Positions 18,270 through 26,303 of a stretch of DNA of 53,275 bases are shown one piece after another (positions within the stretch are counted from its first letter, which is position 1; each line of letters begins with the position of its first letter). The position numbers and the translations under genes are program-made. The DNA comes from Paracoccus nototheniae (GTDB lineage: Bacteria; Pseudomonadota; Alphaproteobacteria; Rhodobacterales; Rhodobacteraceae), in the NCBI RefSeq assembly GCF_004335005.1, contig NZ_RQRT01000023.1, positions 1 to 53,275 of the forward strand, given 5' to 3'. The notes under the pieces were generated by a model. The model ran no database searches, was not told where the DNA came from, and was given only the letters and a program-made list of their open reading frames with translations.

Positions 18270-18881
18270 ATGTCATCACGCGCCGATATCAATTCCGGAC
18301 TTCGCAGCTTGGGCAAGATTGCCCAGGCCGGCTATTTCTTGGGCCTGCACATCCGCTTTGCCGCGCCGCTGATGCAGTTCCAGACCTATCCCGAGGAATG
18401 GTCGGAATTCTATTCCAAGAACGCCTATGCGCTGCGTGACCCGACGATTGCCTGGGGATTTTCGACCACCGGGTCGTGCCGCTGGTCTGCGTTGCCCATC
18501 CCCGATCCGTTCAACATCCTGCGCGATGCGGCGTCGCACGGACTGACTTATGGCCTGACCTTTTCGCATGGGCCGATCGCTTCGCGCACCATCGCCTCGT
18601 TCGCACGCGGCGACCGCGAGTTCACCGATGCCGAGATCGACGATATCGCGACGACCGTTCAGCATCTGCACCAGATCACCGAACCGCCCGCCAGCCTGAC
18701 CAAGGCCCAGAAAGAGGCGCTGCGCTGCATTGCGCAGGGCGATCGTCACGCGGCGGCGGCGGCGAAACTGGGCATTACCGAAAGTGCTTTCAAGGCGCGC
18801 CTGATTTCTGTCCGGGAGCGTCTGAAGGCGCGAACGACAGCCGAAGCGCTGCAAAGGGCCAAGGAATACCGGCTACTTTGA
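18270..18881 (+). CDS. LuxR-type acyl-homoserine-lactone-responsive regulator
   Basis: The 203-aa protein has an autoinducer-binding domain (about 15-135) and a C-terminal GerE-type helix-turn-helix (about 140-200). The residues that in LuxR proteins contact AHL are present: Trp44, Tyr48, Asp57-Pro58, Trp72 and Gly95 (in HGLTYGLTF). The HTH reads AQKEALRCIAQGDRHAAAAA with a following recognition-helix region ITESAFKARL. The start codon at 18270 has only a weak AAAAAG site. It is directly upstream of a luxI homologue in the same direction, so it is probably its cognate receptor. By position and type it resembles the PdnR/PdnI-like systems of Paracoccus; the signal is not determined here. Confidence 0.9.
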   Translation: MSSRADINSGLRSLGKIAQAGYFLGLHIRFAAPLMQFQTYPEEWSEFYSKNAYALRDPTIAWGFSTTGSCRWSALPIPDPFNILRDAASHGLTYGLTFSHGPIASRTIASFARGDREFTDAEIDDIATTVQHLHQITEPPASLTKAQKEALRCIAQGDRHAAAAAKLGITESAFKARLISVRERLKARTTAEALQRAKEYRLL

Positions 18882-18901
18882 CCTGGCCCTGATCGCCGGG
18901 T
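18881..18901. promoter_or_regulatory. lux-box-like palindrome before luxI
   Basis: ACCTGGC (18881-18887), 7 bases, GCCGGGT (18895-18901): a 21-base inverted repeat with one mismatch. The known lux box starts ACCTG and ends CAGGT over 20 bases. It begins on the last base of the luxR stop and lies 41 bases before the luxI ATG, a fitting place for autoinduction. Function is inferred. Confidence 0.5.
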
Positions 18902-18942
18902 GGTCGATCCGGGTGCCCTCATACCCCCCCCTGGAGCAGATG

Positions 18943-19533
18943 ATGCAGACGACGACGTTGTCCTTTTCCAACCTTCACAATCACGGCGAGCTGTTCGCCA
19001 ACCTGTTCCGGGCGCGCAAGCAAAGCTTTATCGTTCAGAAGAACTGGGATCTGCCCGAGTCGGACGATATGGAGTTCGACCAGTACGACACCCCGCAAAG
19101 CCGCTGGATCGCGATCCACGACAAGGGTCAGGTGCTGGCAGGCATCCGGCTGACGCCGACCTCGGCCCGGTGCGGGATCTATTCCTATATGATCCGCGAC
19201 GCGCAAGAGGGGGTTCTGGGCGGTTCGATCCCGCAGGATCTGCTGTATGACAAGGCGCCGGTCGATCCGCATGTCTGGGAATGCTCGCGCGTGTTCGTCA
19301 GCCATTCGATCCCGCAGATCTATCGTCGCAAGGTGCATTTCGCGATGGTCGAGGCGATGACCGGATCGGCCCGCGACATGGGCGCCACCCGGCTGATCGC
19401 GTTGACCGGGTCGCATTGGCCGCGCTGGTACGGCCGCTGCGGTCTGACGGCCGAGGCGATCGGTCCGCACATGACCATCGATGATGGCCAGTTCCAATGC
19501 GTCGCCATCGACCTGACCGCCAAGATGCACTAA
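18943..19533 (+). CDS. LuxI-type acyl-homoserine-lactone synthase
   Basis: It makes an acyl-homoserine lactone from S-adenosylmethionine and an acyl carrier protein-bound acyl chain. From the ATG at 18943 it is 196 aa; GGAG at 18933 fits this start, and an ATG three bases earlier and a GTG at 18913 are alternatives. The invariant LuxI residues are visible: Arg25 and Phe29 in FRARKQSFIVQKNW, Trp35, Asp46 and Asp49 in EFDQYD, Arg69 in GIRLTPTS, and Glu113 and Arg116 in WECSRVFV. The family match is therefore good. It follows luxR, with a lux-box-like site between. Acyl length cannot be read from sequence; long-chain signals are common in relatives. Confidence 0.9.
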   Translation: MQTTTLSFSNLHNHGELFANLFRARKQSFIVQKNWDLPESDDMEFDQYDTPQSRWIAIHDKGQVLAGIRLTPTSARCGIYSYMIRDAQEGVLGGSIPQDLLYDKAPVDPHVWECSRVFVSHSIPQIYRRKVHFAMVEAMTGSARDMGATRLIALTGSHWPRWYGRCGLTAEAIGPHMTIDDGQFQCVAIDLTAKMH

Positions 19534-19577
19534 ACCCCGCAGGGAACCGGCACCAGCCGCCCGAGACGGGAGCCGTC

Positions 19578-20894
19578 ATGGCCGATCTGTTCGACACCCC
19601 ATCGCCACCGGGCGCGCCGCCCCCCGCAGCGCCCCGTCCCTTGGCCGACCGCATCCGACCCACCCGCCTGTCCGAGGTCATCGGGCAGGCCAAGGTGCTG
19701 GGCCCGGACGGCCCGCTTGGGGCGATGCTGGGGGCGGGCAGCCTGTCCTCGCTGATCCTCTGGGGGCCGCCGGGGGTGGGCAAGACCACCATTGCGCGGC
19801 TGCTGGCGGATGAGACCGATCTGGCCTTCGTGCAGATCAGTGCGATTTTCACCGGCGTACCCGACCTGCGCAAGGTGTTCGACGCCGCGCGCCTGCGCCG
19901 GACGCAAGGCCGTGCGACGCTGCTGTTCGTGGATGAGATCCATCGCTTCAACAAGGCGCAGCAGGACAGCTTTCTGCCGCATATGGAGGATGGGACCATC
20001 CTTCTGGTCGGCGCTACGACCGAAAACCCTTCGTTCGAGCTGAACGCCGCGCTGATGTCGCGCGCGCAGGTCATCGTTCTGGAACGCCTGAGCCTTGCCG
20101 AGCTGGAGCTGCTGGCCCAACGCGCCGAACGAGAGCTGGGGCGCAAGCTGCCGCTGGACGCCAAGGCCCGCGACGCGCTGTTGGAGATGGCCGATGGGGA
20201 TGGCCGCGCGGTTCTGAACCTGATCGAGCAGGTGGCGGCGTGGAAGGTCAACGGCCCCATCGACCCCGACACGCTGGCGCAGCGGCTGATGAAGCGGGCG
20301 GCAAAATACGACAAGTCGGGGGATGAACATTACAACCTGATCTCGGCTCTGCACAAATCGGTGCGGGGCAGCGATCCCGACGCGGCGCTGTACTGGCTGG
20401 CGCGGATGCTGGAAGGGGGCGAGGATCCCCGCTATCTGGCCCGCCGCATCACCCGCATGGCGATCGAGGATATCGGTCTGGCCGATCCCGCCGCAGCCCG
20501 GCATTGTCTGGATGCCTGGGCGCTGTACGAACGCCTCGGCTCGCCCGAGGGCGAGCTGGCTTTGGGGCAGGCGGTGATCTATCTGGCGCTGGCGCCGAAA
20601 TCGAACGCCGGTTACGCCGCCTATAAGAACGCGCGGGCCGAGGCCAAGCGCACCGGCAGCCTGATGCCCCCCGCCCATATCCTGAACGCGCCGACGCAGA
20701 TGATGAAGGATCAGGGCTATGGCACGGGCTATGCCTATGATCATGACGCCACCGACGGGTTCAGCGGCCAGAATTATTTCCCCGACGGGCTGAAGCGTCC
20801 GGTTCTTTATGTCCCGGTCGAACGCGGCTTTGAACGGGAATTGAAACGCCGTCTGGACTGGTTCGTCAGCCAGCGGCTGAAGCGCGGCAGTTGA
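19578..20894 (+). CDS. rarA: Replication-associated recombination ATPase RarA (MgsA)
   Basis: RarA is an AAA+ ATPase acting at stalled replication forks, related to the clamp loader. The 438-aa protein has Walker A GPPGVGKTT (about residues 61-69), Walker B LLFVDEIHRFNKAQQD, sensor GATTENPSFELNAAL, and a C-terminal tetramerisation part with YKNARAEAKRTGSLMPP. The start at 19578 (MADLFDTPSPP) includes an N-terminal LFD-type segment resembling the SSB-interacting start seen in relatives. It is 44 bases behind luxI and could be read from it, though it has no evident link to signalling. Confidence 0.96.
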   Translation: MADLFDTPSPPGAPPPAAPRPLADRIRPTRLSEVIGQAKVLGPDGPLGAMLGAGSLSSLILWGPPGVGKTTIARLLADETDLAFVQISAIFTGVPDLRKVFDAARLRRTQGRATLLFVDEIHRFNKAQQDSFLPHMEDGTILLVGATTENPSFELNAALMSRAQVIVLERLSLAELELLAQRAERELGRKLPLDAKARDALLEMADGDGRAVLNLIEQVAAWKVNGPIDPDTLAQRLMKRAAKYDKSGDEHYNLISALHKSVRGSDPDAALYWLARMLEGGEDPRYLARRITRMAIEDIGLADPAAARHCLDAWALYERLGSPEGELALGQAVIYLALAPKSNAGYAAYKNARAEAKRTGSLMPPAHILNAPTQMMKDQGYGTGYAYDHDATDGFSGQNYFPDGLKRPVLYVPVERGFERELKRRLDWFVSQRLKRGS

Positions 20895-20926
20895 CTTTGC
20901 GCCCGCCCGGTCACAAGAGACTGGCG

Positions 20927-21301
20927 ATGATGAATCCTTTCCTTCAGGTCGCCATCGGCGGCTCGGTCGGCGCGGTGGCGCGCTATTCGGTCTATCGCGC
21001 GATTGCGTGGCACGGGCCGGGCTTTCCCATCGGCACCGCTTTGGTCAATATCGTCGGCAGCTTTCTGATGGGGCTGCTGGCGATTGCCTTGGCGGAACGC
21101 TTGGGCAACCATTACGCTCCGCTGCTGCTGACGGGATTTCTGGGTGGATTCACGACGTTTTCAGCCTTTTCGCTGGACGCGCTGACCCTGTGGGAACGCG
21201 GTCAGGTCTGGGGGATGGGCTTTTATATTCTGGTGTCGGTCCTGTTGTCGCTGGTTGCGGTGATTGCGGGTCTGGCCGTTGGACGAGGACTTTGGGCATG
21301 A
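20927..21301 (+). CDS. crcB: Fluoride channel protein CrcB (Fluc)
   Basis: CrcB/Fluc is a small dimeric inner-membrane channel that exports fluoride. The 124-aa protein has four membrane helices. The family motifs are GGSVGAVARYSVYRAIA at the N-terminus, GTALVNIVGSFLMG in TM2, and GFLGGFTTFSAFSLDAL in TM3, the fluoride/Na+ site. The start is ATG 20927 or the adjacent ATG 20930. Its TGA overlaps the next start as ATGA. No fluoride riboswitch could be identified in the short upstream gap. Confidence 0.95.
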   Translation: MMNPFLQVAIGGSVGAVARYSVYRAIAWHGPGFPIGTALVNIVGSFLMGLLAIALAERLGNHYAPLLLTGFLGGFTTFSAFSLDALTLWERGQVWGMGFYILVSVLLSLVAVIAGLAVGRGLWA

Positions 21302-22353
21302 GCGCCGTGCAGACCATCATCGTAGGCGATGACGACGCAGAGATGCGCCTTGACCGCTGGCTGAAGAAACGTTTTCCGCAGCTGTCGCAGGTGGCCATCG
21401 AGAAGATGTGCCGCAAGGGAGAGCTGCGCGTCGATGGCGGCCGCGTCAAGGCCGCCACCCGGATCGCTGCGGGGCAGGCGGTGCGCGTTCCGCCGCTGCC
21501 CGAACCTGGCGACATGCCGGAACGCCCTGAACGCCCGCTTGGCCCCCGCGTCAGCGACAGCGACGAGGAGATGATCCAGGCCGCTGTCCTGTGGAAGGAC
21601 GAACATATCATCGCGCTGAACAAGCCCCCCGGTCTGCCCAGTCAGGGCGGCAGCGGGTTGGGCGGGCGTCATGTGGACGGGCTGACCACCGCGCTGCTGT
21701 TCGGGTTCAAGGAACGGCCCAAGCTGGTGCACCGGCTGGACAAGGACACCTCGGGCGTGCTGCTGCTGGCGCGCACCGACCGCGTGGCGCGGGCCTTGTC
21801 CGAGGCGTTCCGGTCGCGCACCACGCGCAAGATCTATTGGGCCGCCGTGGCGGGGGTGCCGCATCCGCGGATGGGCACGATCCGCTATGGTCTGGTCAAG
21901 GGCGGCTCGGGGCGCGGCGGCGACAATGAAAAGATGATGGCCATCCATCCCCGCGACATCGACAAGACCGAGGGTGCCAAGCGCGCCACCACCGATTACG
22001 CGGTCCTCGATGCGCTGGCCACGCGGGCCAGCTGGTGCGCGCTGGTGCCGATCACCGGGCGCACCCATCAGCTACGCGCCCATATGGCCGAGCTGGGCCA
22101 CCCGATCGTGGGTGATGGCAAATATGGCGGCTCGGGGCAGGAGAATCTGGGCGATGGCTGGGGTGCCCAGCTGGGCGGAGAGATCAGCAAGAAGCTGCAC
22201 CTGCATGCGCGGTCCATCAGCTTTGACCATCCGATCACCAAAAAACGCATGACCATCACCGCGCCTTTGCCCGAACATATGGGCCGGACCTGGAAATCCG
22301 TCGGCTGGCATGAAAACGACGTGCCCGACGATCCATTCGCGGAGGTCGAATGA
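21298..22353 (+). CDS. rluC: RluC/RluD-family rRNA pseudouridine synthase
   Basis: It isomerises uridines in 23S rRNA to pseudouridine. The 351-aa protein has an N-terminal S4 RNA-binding domain (about 15-75, RLDRWLKKRFPQLSQV), followed by the catalytic domain with the motif HRLDKDTSGVLLLAR (catalytic Asp) and PITGRTHQLRAHMAELGHPI. This is the RluC/RluD group; RluC is the more likely subtype but target sites cannot be proven from sequence. It is coupled by ATGA overlaps to crcB before and the HAD gene after. Confidence 0.92.
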   Translation: MSAVQTIIVGDDDAEMRLDRWLKKRFPQLSQVAIEKMCRKGELRVDGGRVKAATRIAAGQAVRVPPLPEPGDMPERPERPLGPRVSDSDEEMIQAAVLWKDEHIIALNKPPGLPSQGGSGLGGRHVDGLTTALLFGFKERPKLVHRLDKDTSGVLLLARTDRVARALSEAFRSRTTRKIYWAAVAGVPHPRMGTIRYGLVKGGSGRGGDNEKMMAIHPRDIDKTEGAKRATTDYAVLDALATRASWCALVPITGRTHQLRAHMAELGHPIVGDGKYGGSGQENLGDGWGAQLGGEISKKLHLHARSISFDHPITKKRMTITAPLPEHMGRTWKSVGWHENDVPDDPFAEVE

Positions 22354-23021
22354 GGCTGGTCATCTTTGACGTCGACGGCACGCTGATCGACAGTCAGACC
22401 CATATCCATCACGCGATGACCTTTGGGTTCGAACAGGCGGGGCTGGCGCCCCTGCCCAAGGAACAGGTTCTGTCCATCGTCGGACTGTCGCTGCCCGTGG
22501 CCATCGCGCAATTGGCCCCGCAGGCCGATGCGGCGACGCAGGCGCGGATCGTGGCGGGCTATAAGGACAGCTTCATGCGGGCGCGGCTGGATCATGCGGC
22601 GCCGTTTTATCCCGGCGCGATGGAATGCCTTGACCGGCTGGCCGCGCGCGACGATCTGCTGCTGGCCGTTGCCACGGGCAAATCGCGGCGCGGTCTGGAC
22701 GCGATGATCGAGGCGCATGGGCTGCAGGGTCGCTTTGTCAGCCTGCAGACGGCGGACGGGCACCCGTCCAAGCCGCATCCCGCGATGCTGTGGCAGGCCC
22801 TGTCGGACACCGGCATGGACGCCGCGCAGGCGGTGATGATCGGCGATACCAGCTTTGACATGGAAATGGCGCGGGCCGCCGGGCTGGCGGGCTTTGGCGT
22901 CAGTTGGGGCTATCACCCGGTCCATGCGCTGCAGGACGCGGGCGCGGCGCAGATCCTGGATGATTTCGCCGCCCTGACGCAGGCCATCGAAGGCTGGGCG
23001 GGCACGGAGGCCACCCGATGA
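22350..23021 (+). CDS. HAD-family hydrolase, phosphoglycolate phosphatase-like
   Basis: The 223-aa protein is a haloacid dehalogenase-superfamily phosphatase. Motif I is FDVDGTLIDS at residues 5-14 (nucleophile Asp and acid Asp), motif II is VATGKSRRG, motif III Lys is in HPSKPHPAM, and motif IV is MIGDTSFDMEMARAAG. A helical cap lies between residues 15 and 90, type C1 as in Gph-like enzymes. The physiological substrate is unknown. It overlaps rluC and the ATP12 gene by ATGA at both ends. Confidence 0.9.
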   Translation: MRLVIFDVDGTLIDSQTHIHHAMTFGFEQAGLAPLPKEQVLSIVGLSLPVAIAQLAPQADAATQARIVAGYKDSFMRARLDHAAPFYPGAMECLDRLAARDDLLLAVATGKSRRGLDAMIEAHGLQGRFVSLQTADGHPSKPHPAMLWQALSDTGMDAAQAVMIGDTSFDMEMARAAGLAGFGVSWGYHPVHALQDAGAAQILDDFAALTQAIEGWAGTEATR

Positions 23022-23731
23022 GCGAATGGAAAGCGCGGCGGTTCTGGACGACCGTCACCCTGCGCCCCGAGGATGACGGCTTTGCCATCCTGCTGGACGA
23101 CCGCCAGTTGATGACGCCCAGCAAGCACCGGCTGGTCCTGCCAACCGAACCGCTGGCCTTGGCGGTGGCCGATGAATGGCGGGCCCAGCAGGATCTGATC
23201 GATCCCCGGACCATGCCGCTGACCCGCGCCGCCAATTCGGCGGTCGAGAAGGTCGCGCCGCAGGCCGATGGCGTCGCTTCCATGCTTGCTGAATATGGAG
23301 GCACAGACCTGCTGTCTTATCGGGCAACTGAACCGCAGGTTCTGATCGACCGGCAGGCCGAGGGCTGGGATCCGCTGCTGGATTGGGCGGCGACCGATCT
23401 GGGCGCCCCGCTGCGGGTCACTCATGGGGTGATTCCCGTCCCGCAGGATCCGGCGGCGCTGGCCCGTTTGCGCGCGCATATCGACAGGCTAGACCTGTAT
23501 GCGCTGACCGCGCTGCATGATCTGGTCACCATCCCCGGCTCGCTGATTCTGGGGCTGGCGGTCGTGCATGGCCGCATCGACGCGGCCGAGGCGCATCGCC
23601 TGTCCCGCATCGACGAGGATTTTCAGGCCGAACGTTGGGGCGCCGATGACGAGGCCATCGAGGCCGCAGAGGGCCGCCGCCTGTCCATAGCGCGGGCAGA
23701 GCAGCTGTTCCATCTGTCCCGTCGCGGTTGA
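23018..23731 (+). CDS. ATP12-family F1-ATPase assembly chaperone
   Basis: ATP12 proteins bind the alpha subunit of F1 and assist ATP synthase assembly; the family is shared by mitochondria and alphaproteobacteria. The 237-aa product has the N-terminal motif ARRFWTTVTL, then LLDDRQLMTPSKHRL, EWRAQQDLIDPRTMPLTRAAN, and the C-terminal WDPLLDWAATDLGAPLRV region, all family traits. It ends the crcB-rluC-HAD-ATP12 coupled group. There is no ATP synthase gene nearby. No terminator with a T-run is seen behind it. Confidence 0.92.
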   Translation: MSEWKARRFWTTVTLRPEDDGFAILLDDRQLMTPSKHRLVLPTEPLALAVADEWRAQQDLIDPRTMPLTRAANSAVEKVAPQADGVASMLAEYGGTDLLSYRATEPQVLIDRQAEGWDPLLDWAATDLGAPLRVTHGVIPVPQDPAALARLRAHIDRLDLYALTALHDLVTIPGSLILGLAVVHGRIDAAEAHRLSRIDEDFQAERWGADDEAIEAAEGRRLSIARAEQLFHLSRRG

Positions 23732-23758
23732 AAGCGGCGTCAATCCCGGAAGGGGTTC

Positions 23759-23786
23759 TTGACGTGTGAACTTGTATCGGCACAAT
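23759..23786 (+). promoter_or_regulatory. Candidate promoter of the aap/bzt operon
   Basis: TTGACG (23759-23764), 16 bases, CACAAT (23781-23786), about 115 bases before the aapJ start. The remaining leader shows no evident riboswitch. Confidence 0.45.
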
Positions 23787-23902
23787 ACCGCCTAATAGGA
23801 CGGCAGTTCGATCGTGCTATGACGACAAGGGCCACTCAGACGGTCCGCAATGCCTGTGGACGTCCCCTGCGGTCGGCCAGAGGCTCCAACACAGAGGTAG
23901 CA

Positions 23903-24928
23903 ATGAAAAAATCGGTTTTCCTGGGAACAGTGGCCGCGGCGACGATGCTGGCTGGCATGGGCATGGCCCAGGAGGGGTCGACCCTCGCGCAGGTCAAGGA
24001 ACGCGACGAGCTGAATTGCGGCGTCAACACCGGCCTCGTCGGCTTTGCCGCGCCGGATGCGAACGGCAACTGGTCGGGCTTTGACATCGCCTATTGCCGC
24101 GCGCTGGCCGCAGCAGTGCTGGGCGATCCGCAAAAGGTGTCGTTCGTGCCCACGACCGGTCAGACGCGCTTTACCGCGCTCAGCTCGGGCGAAGTGGACG
24201 TTCTGGCCCGCAACTCGACCTGGACCTATTCGCGCGACACCGACCTTGCGTTGGATTTCGTCGGCGTCAATTACTATGACGGTCAGGGCTTCATGGTCAG
24301 CCGCGATCTGGGCGTGACTTCGGCCAAGGAACTGGACGGCGCAACGATCTGCATCCAGACCGGCACCACGACCGAACTGAACCTGGCCGATTACTTCCGC
24401 GCCAATCAGATGGAATACACGCCCGTCAACATCGACAGCAATGCCGAGGGCGAACAGCAATACATGGCGGGCGCCTGCGACGCCTATACCACCGACGCTT
24501 CGGGTCTGGCGGCGACACGGGCGGCATTCGCCGATCCGGAAAACCACATCATCCTGCCCGAGATCATCTCGAAAGAACCGCTTGGCCCGGCCGTGCGCCA
24601 TGGCGACAGCAACTGGGGCGACATCGCCCGCTGGACCCTGAACGCGCTGGTCGCCGCCGAGGAATACGGCGTCACCTCGCGCAATATCGAGGAACTGGTC
24701 CGGTCCTCCGAGAACCCCGAAGTCCAGCGCCTTCTGGGCACCACGGACGATCTGGGCGCCATGATGGGTCTGGACGCCGAATGGGCGCGCCGGGCGATTC
24801 TGGCCGGCGGCAACTATGGCGAGATCTTTGCCGCCAATATCGGCGAGCAGACCCCGATTGGTCTGGCACGCGGGCTGAACGCGCAATGGACGCAGGGCGG
24901 CCTGCTCTACGCTCCGCCATTCCGCTGA
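23903..24928 (+). CDS. aapJ: General/acidic amino acid ABC transporter, periplasmic binding protein
   Basis: This binds amino acids in the periplasm for the AapJQMP / BztABCD importer, which in Rhodobacter takes up glutamate, glutamine, aspartate and asparagine. The protein is 341 aa from the ATG at 23903 (AGAGGTAG site before it). Residues 1-22 are a Sec signal peptide (MKKSVFLGTVAAATMLAGMG). The solute-binding fold follows with LNCGVNTGLVGFAAPDANGN, a DIAYCRALAAAVLGD segment, and PLGPAVRHGDSNWGDIARW near the C-terminus, typical of the family. It is first in the operon and separated from the permease genes by a stem-loop. Rhodobacter name: bztA. Confidence 0.93.
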   Translation: MKKSVFLGTVAAATMLAGMGMAQEGSTLAQVKERDELNCGVNTGLVGFAAPDANGNWSGFDIAYCRALAAAVLGDPQKVSFVPTTGQTRFTALSSGEVDVLARNSTWTYSRDTDLALDFVGVNYYDGQGFMVSRDLGVTSAKELDGATICIQTGTTTELNLADYFRANQMEYTPVNIDSNAEGEQQYMAGACDAYTTDASGLAATRAAFADPENHIILPEIISKEPLGPAVRHGDSNWGDIARWTLNALVAAEEYGVTSRNIEELVRSSENPEVQRLLGTTDDLGAMMGLDAEWARRAILAGGNYGEIFAANIGEQTPIGLARGLNAQWTQGGLLYAPPFR

Positions 24929-24943
24929 TCGTCTGACACTGAC

Positions 24944-24972
24944 AAGGCCGGGCCCTTCGGGGGTCCGGCCTT
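24944..24972 (+). other. Stem-loop between aapJ and aapQ
   Basis: AAGGCCGGGCCC (24944-24955) pairs with GGGTCCGGCCTT (24961-24972) with one G-T pair and the loop TTCGG. There is no T-run. It probably protects the binding-protein mRNA or trims read-through, as between many binding-protein and permease genes. Confidence 0.6.
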
Positions 24973-25045
24973 CTGCAAGACGCAACGAAAAAACCGTCCA
25001 AAGCATACGGCGCCAAGCCGATGGCGGTGACAGGGGTAATAGAAG

Positions 25046-26302
25046 ATGACGGACATCCCGGCACCGGCTTACAAGCCGTTCCGGCTGAGCATGCTGGTCA
25101 ATGACCGGCGGTATCGGTCGCTGACCTTTCAGGTCATCGTGTTCATTCTGGTCATGGCGGGCGCGTGGTGGCTGGTCAACAATACGATCCGCAATCTGGC
25201 CCTGATGGGCAAAAGTTTCGATTTCGGGTTTCTGTGGCAGCGCGCGGGCTATGACATCTCGCAGATGCCGATCCCTTATACCGCGAATGACACGCATCTG
25301 CGCGCCTCGGTCGTGGGGCTTCTGAACACGCTGATCGTGGCGGTGCTGGGCTGTATCGCGGCCACCGTGCTGGGGGTCATCGTCGGCGTGTCGCGTCTGT
25401 CGAAAAGCTGGCTGTTTGCCAGGCTGATGACCGTGTTTGTCGAGATCTTCCGCAACATGCCGCTGCTGCTGTGGATCCTGATCATCTATGCGATCTTTAC
25501 CGAGATCATGCCGCCGCCCAACGCCTATCGCGGCGAAAACCCTGCCGCCTCGATGATCTTTTTCGACCATGTGGCGCTGACCAACCGCTATACCGCGATC
25601 CCGACGCTGGCGATGACCAACGATCCGGGCAGTCTGGATCTGGGCGCGCGGATCACCTTCAACTGGGCGACCATCGCCTTTGTCGTGGCGCTGGTCGGCG
25701 GCTGGTTCATCCGCCGCGCCATCCTGAGCCATGCGCAGGCCGTGCAGGACCGCACCGGCGACCGCCCCGTGACATGGTGGAAGAACCTGGCTGTCATGAC
25801 CGTGCCGTCGCTGTTCCTGATCTGGTTCTTCGGGCTGCATTTCGAAACGCCGACCCTGCAGGGCTTCAACTTTACCGGCGGGCTGAACGTGTCGAATTCG
25901 CTGGTGGCGCTGTGGCTGGCGCTGACCCTGTACACCGCCGCCTTCATCGCCGAGATCGTGCGCGCTGGCATCCTGTCGGTCAGCCGCGGCCAGTCCGAGG
26001 CCGCCTTTGCGCTTGGCCTGCGCCCGAACCGGACGATGAATCTGGTGATCCTGCCGCAGGCGCTGCGGGTGATCATTCCGCCGCTGATCTCGCAATATCT
26101 GAACCTGACCAAGAACAGCTCTCTGGCGATCGCGGTCGGGTATATGGATCTGCGCGGCACGCTTGGCGGGACCACGCTGAACCAGACCGGCCGGGAACTG
26201 GAGGCGATCGTGCTGATGATGCTGACCTATCTGGTGCTCAGCCTGATCATCTCGGCGGGAATGAATATCTTCAACGCAAGCGTCAAGCTGAAGGAGCGGT
26301 GA
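25046..26302 (+). CDS. aapQ: Amino acid ABC transporter permease 1
   Basis: This is an inner-membrane subunit of the Aap/Bzt importer. The 418-aa protein is longer than the usual 220-240 aa His/Glu-family permease because of an N-terminal TM segment (about 25-48), extra periplasmic sequence, and further TM helices before the conserved C-terminal core. The coupling motif EAAFALGLRPNRTMNLVILPQAL (EAA loop, given as landmark) lies near residues 312-336. The C-terminus ends FNASVKLKER. It is one base from aapM's start region and pairs with it. Rhodobacter name: bztB. Confidence 0.92.
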   Translation: MTDIPAPAYKPFRLSMLVNDRRYRSLTFQVIVFILVMAGAWWLVNNTIRNLALMGKSFDFGFLWQRAGYDISQMPIPYTANDTHLRASVVGLLNTLIVAVLGCIAATVLGVIVGVSRLSKSWLFARLMTVFVEIFRNMPLLLWILIIYAIFTEIMPPPNAYRGENPAASMIFFDHVALTNRYTAIPTLAMTNDPGSLDLGARITFNWATIAFVVALVGGWFIRRAILSHAQAVQDRTGDRPVTWWKNLAVMTVPSLFLIWFFGLHFETPTLQGFNFTGGLNVSNSLVALWLALTLYTAAFIAEIVRAGILSVSRGQSEAAFALGLRPNRTMNLVILPQALRVIIPPLISQYLNLTKNSSLAIAVGYMDLRGTLGGTTLNQTGRELEAIVLMMLTYLVLSLIISAGMNIFNASVKLKER

Positions 26303-26303
26303 G

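Noticed and set aside
20895..20926. Fluoride riboswitch before crcB
   Set aside because: The gap after rarA is only about 32 bases, too short for the motif, and the conserved pseudoknot segments are not visible.
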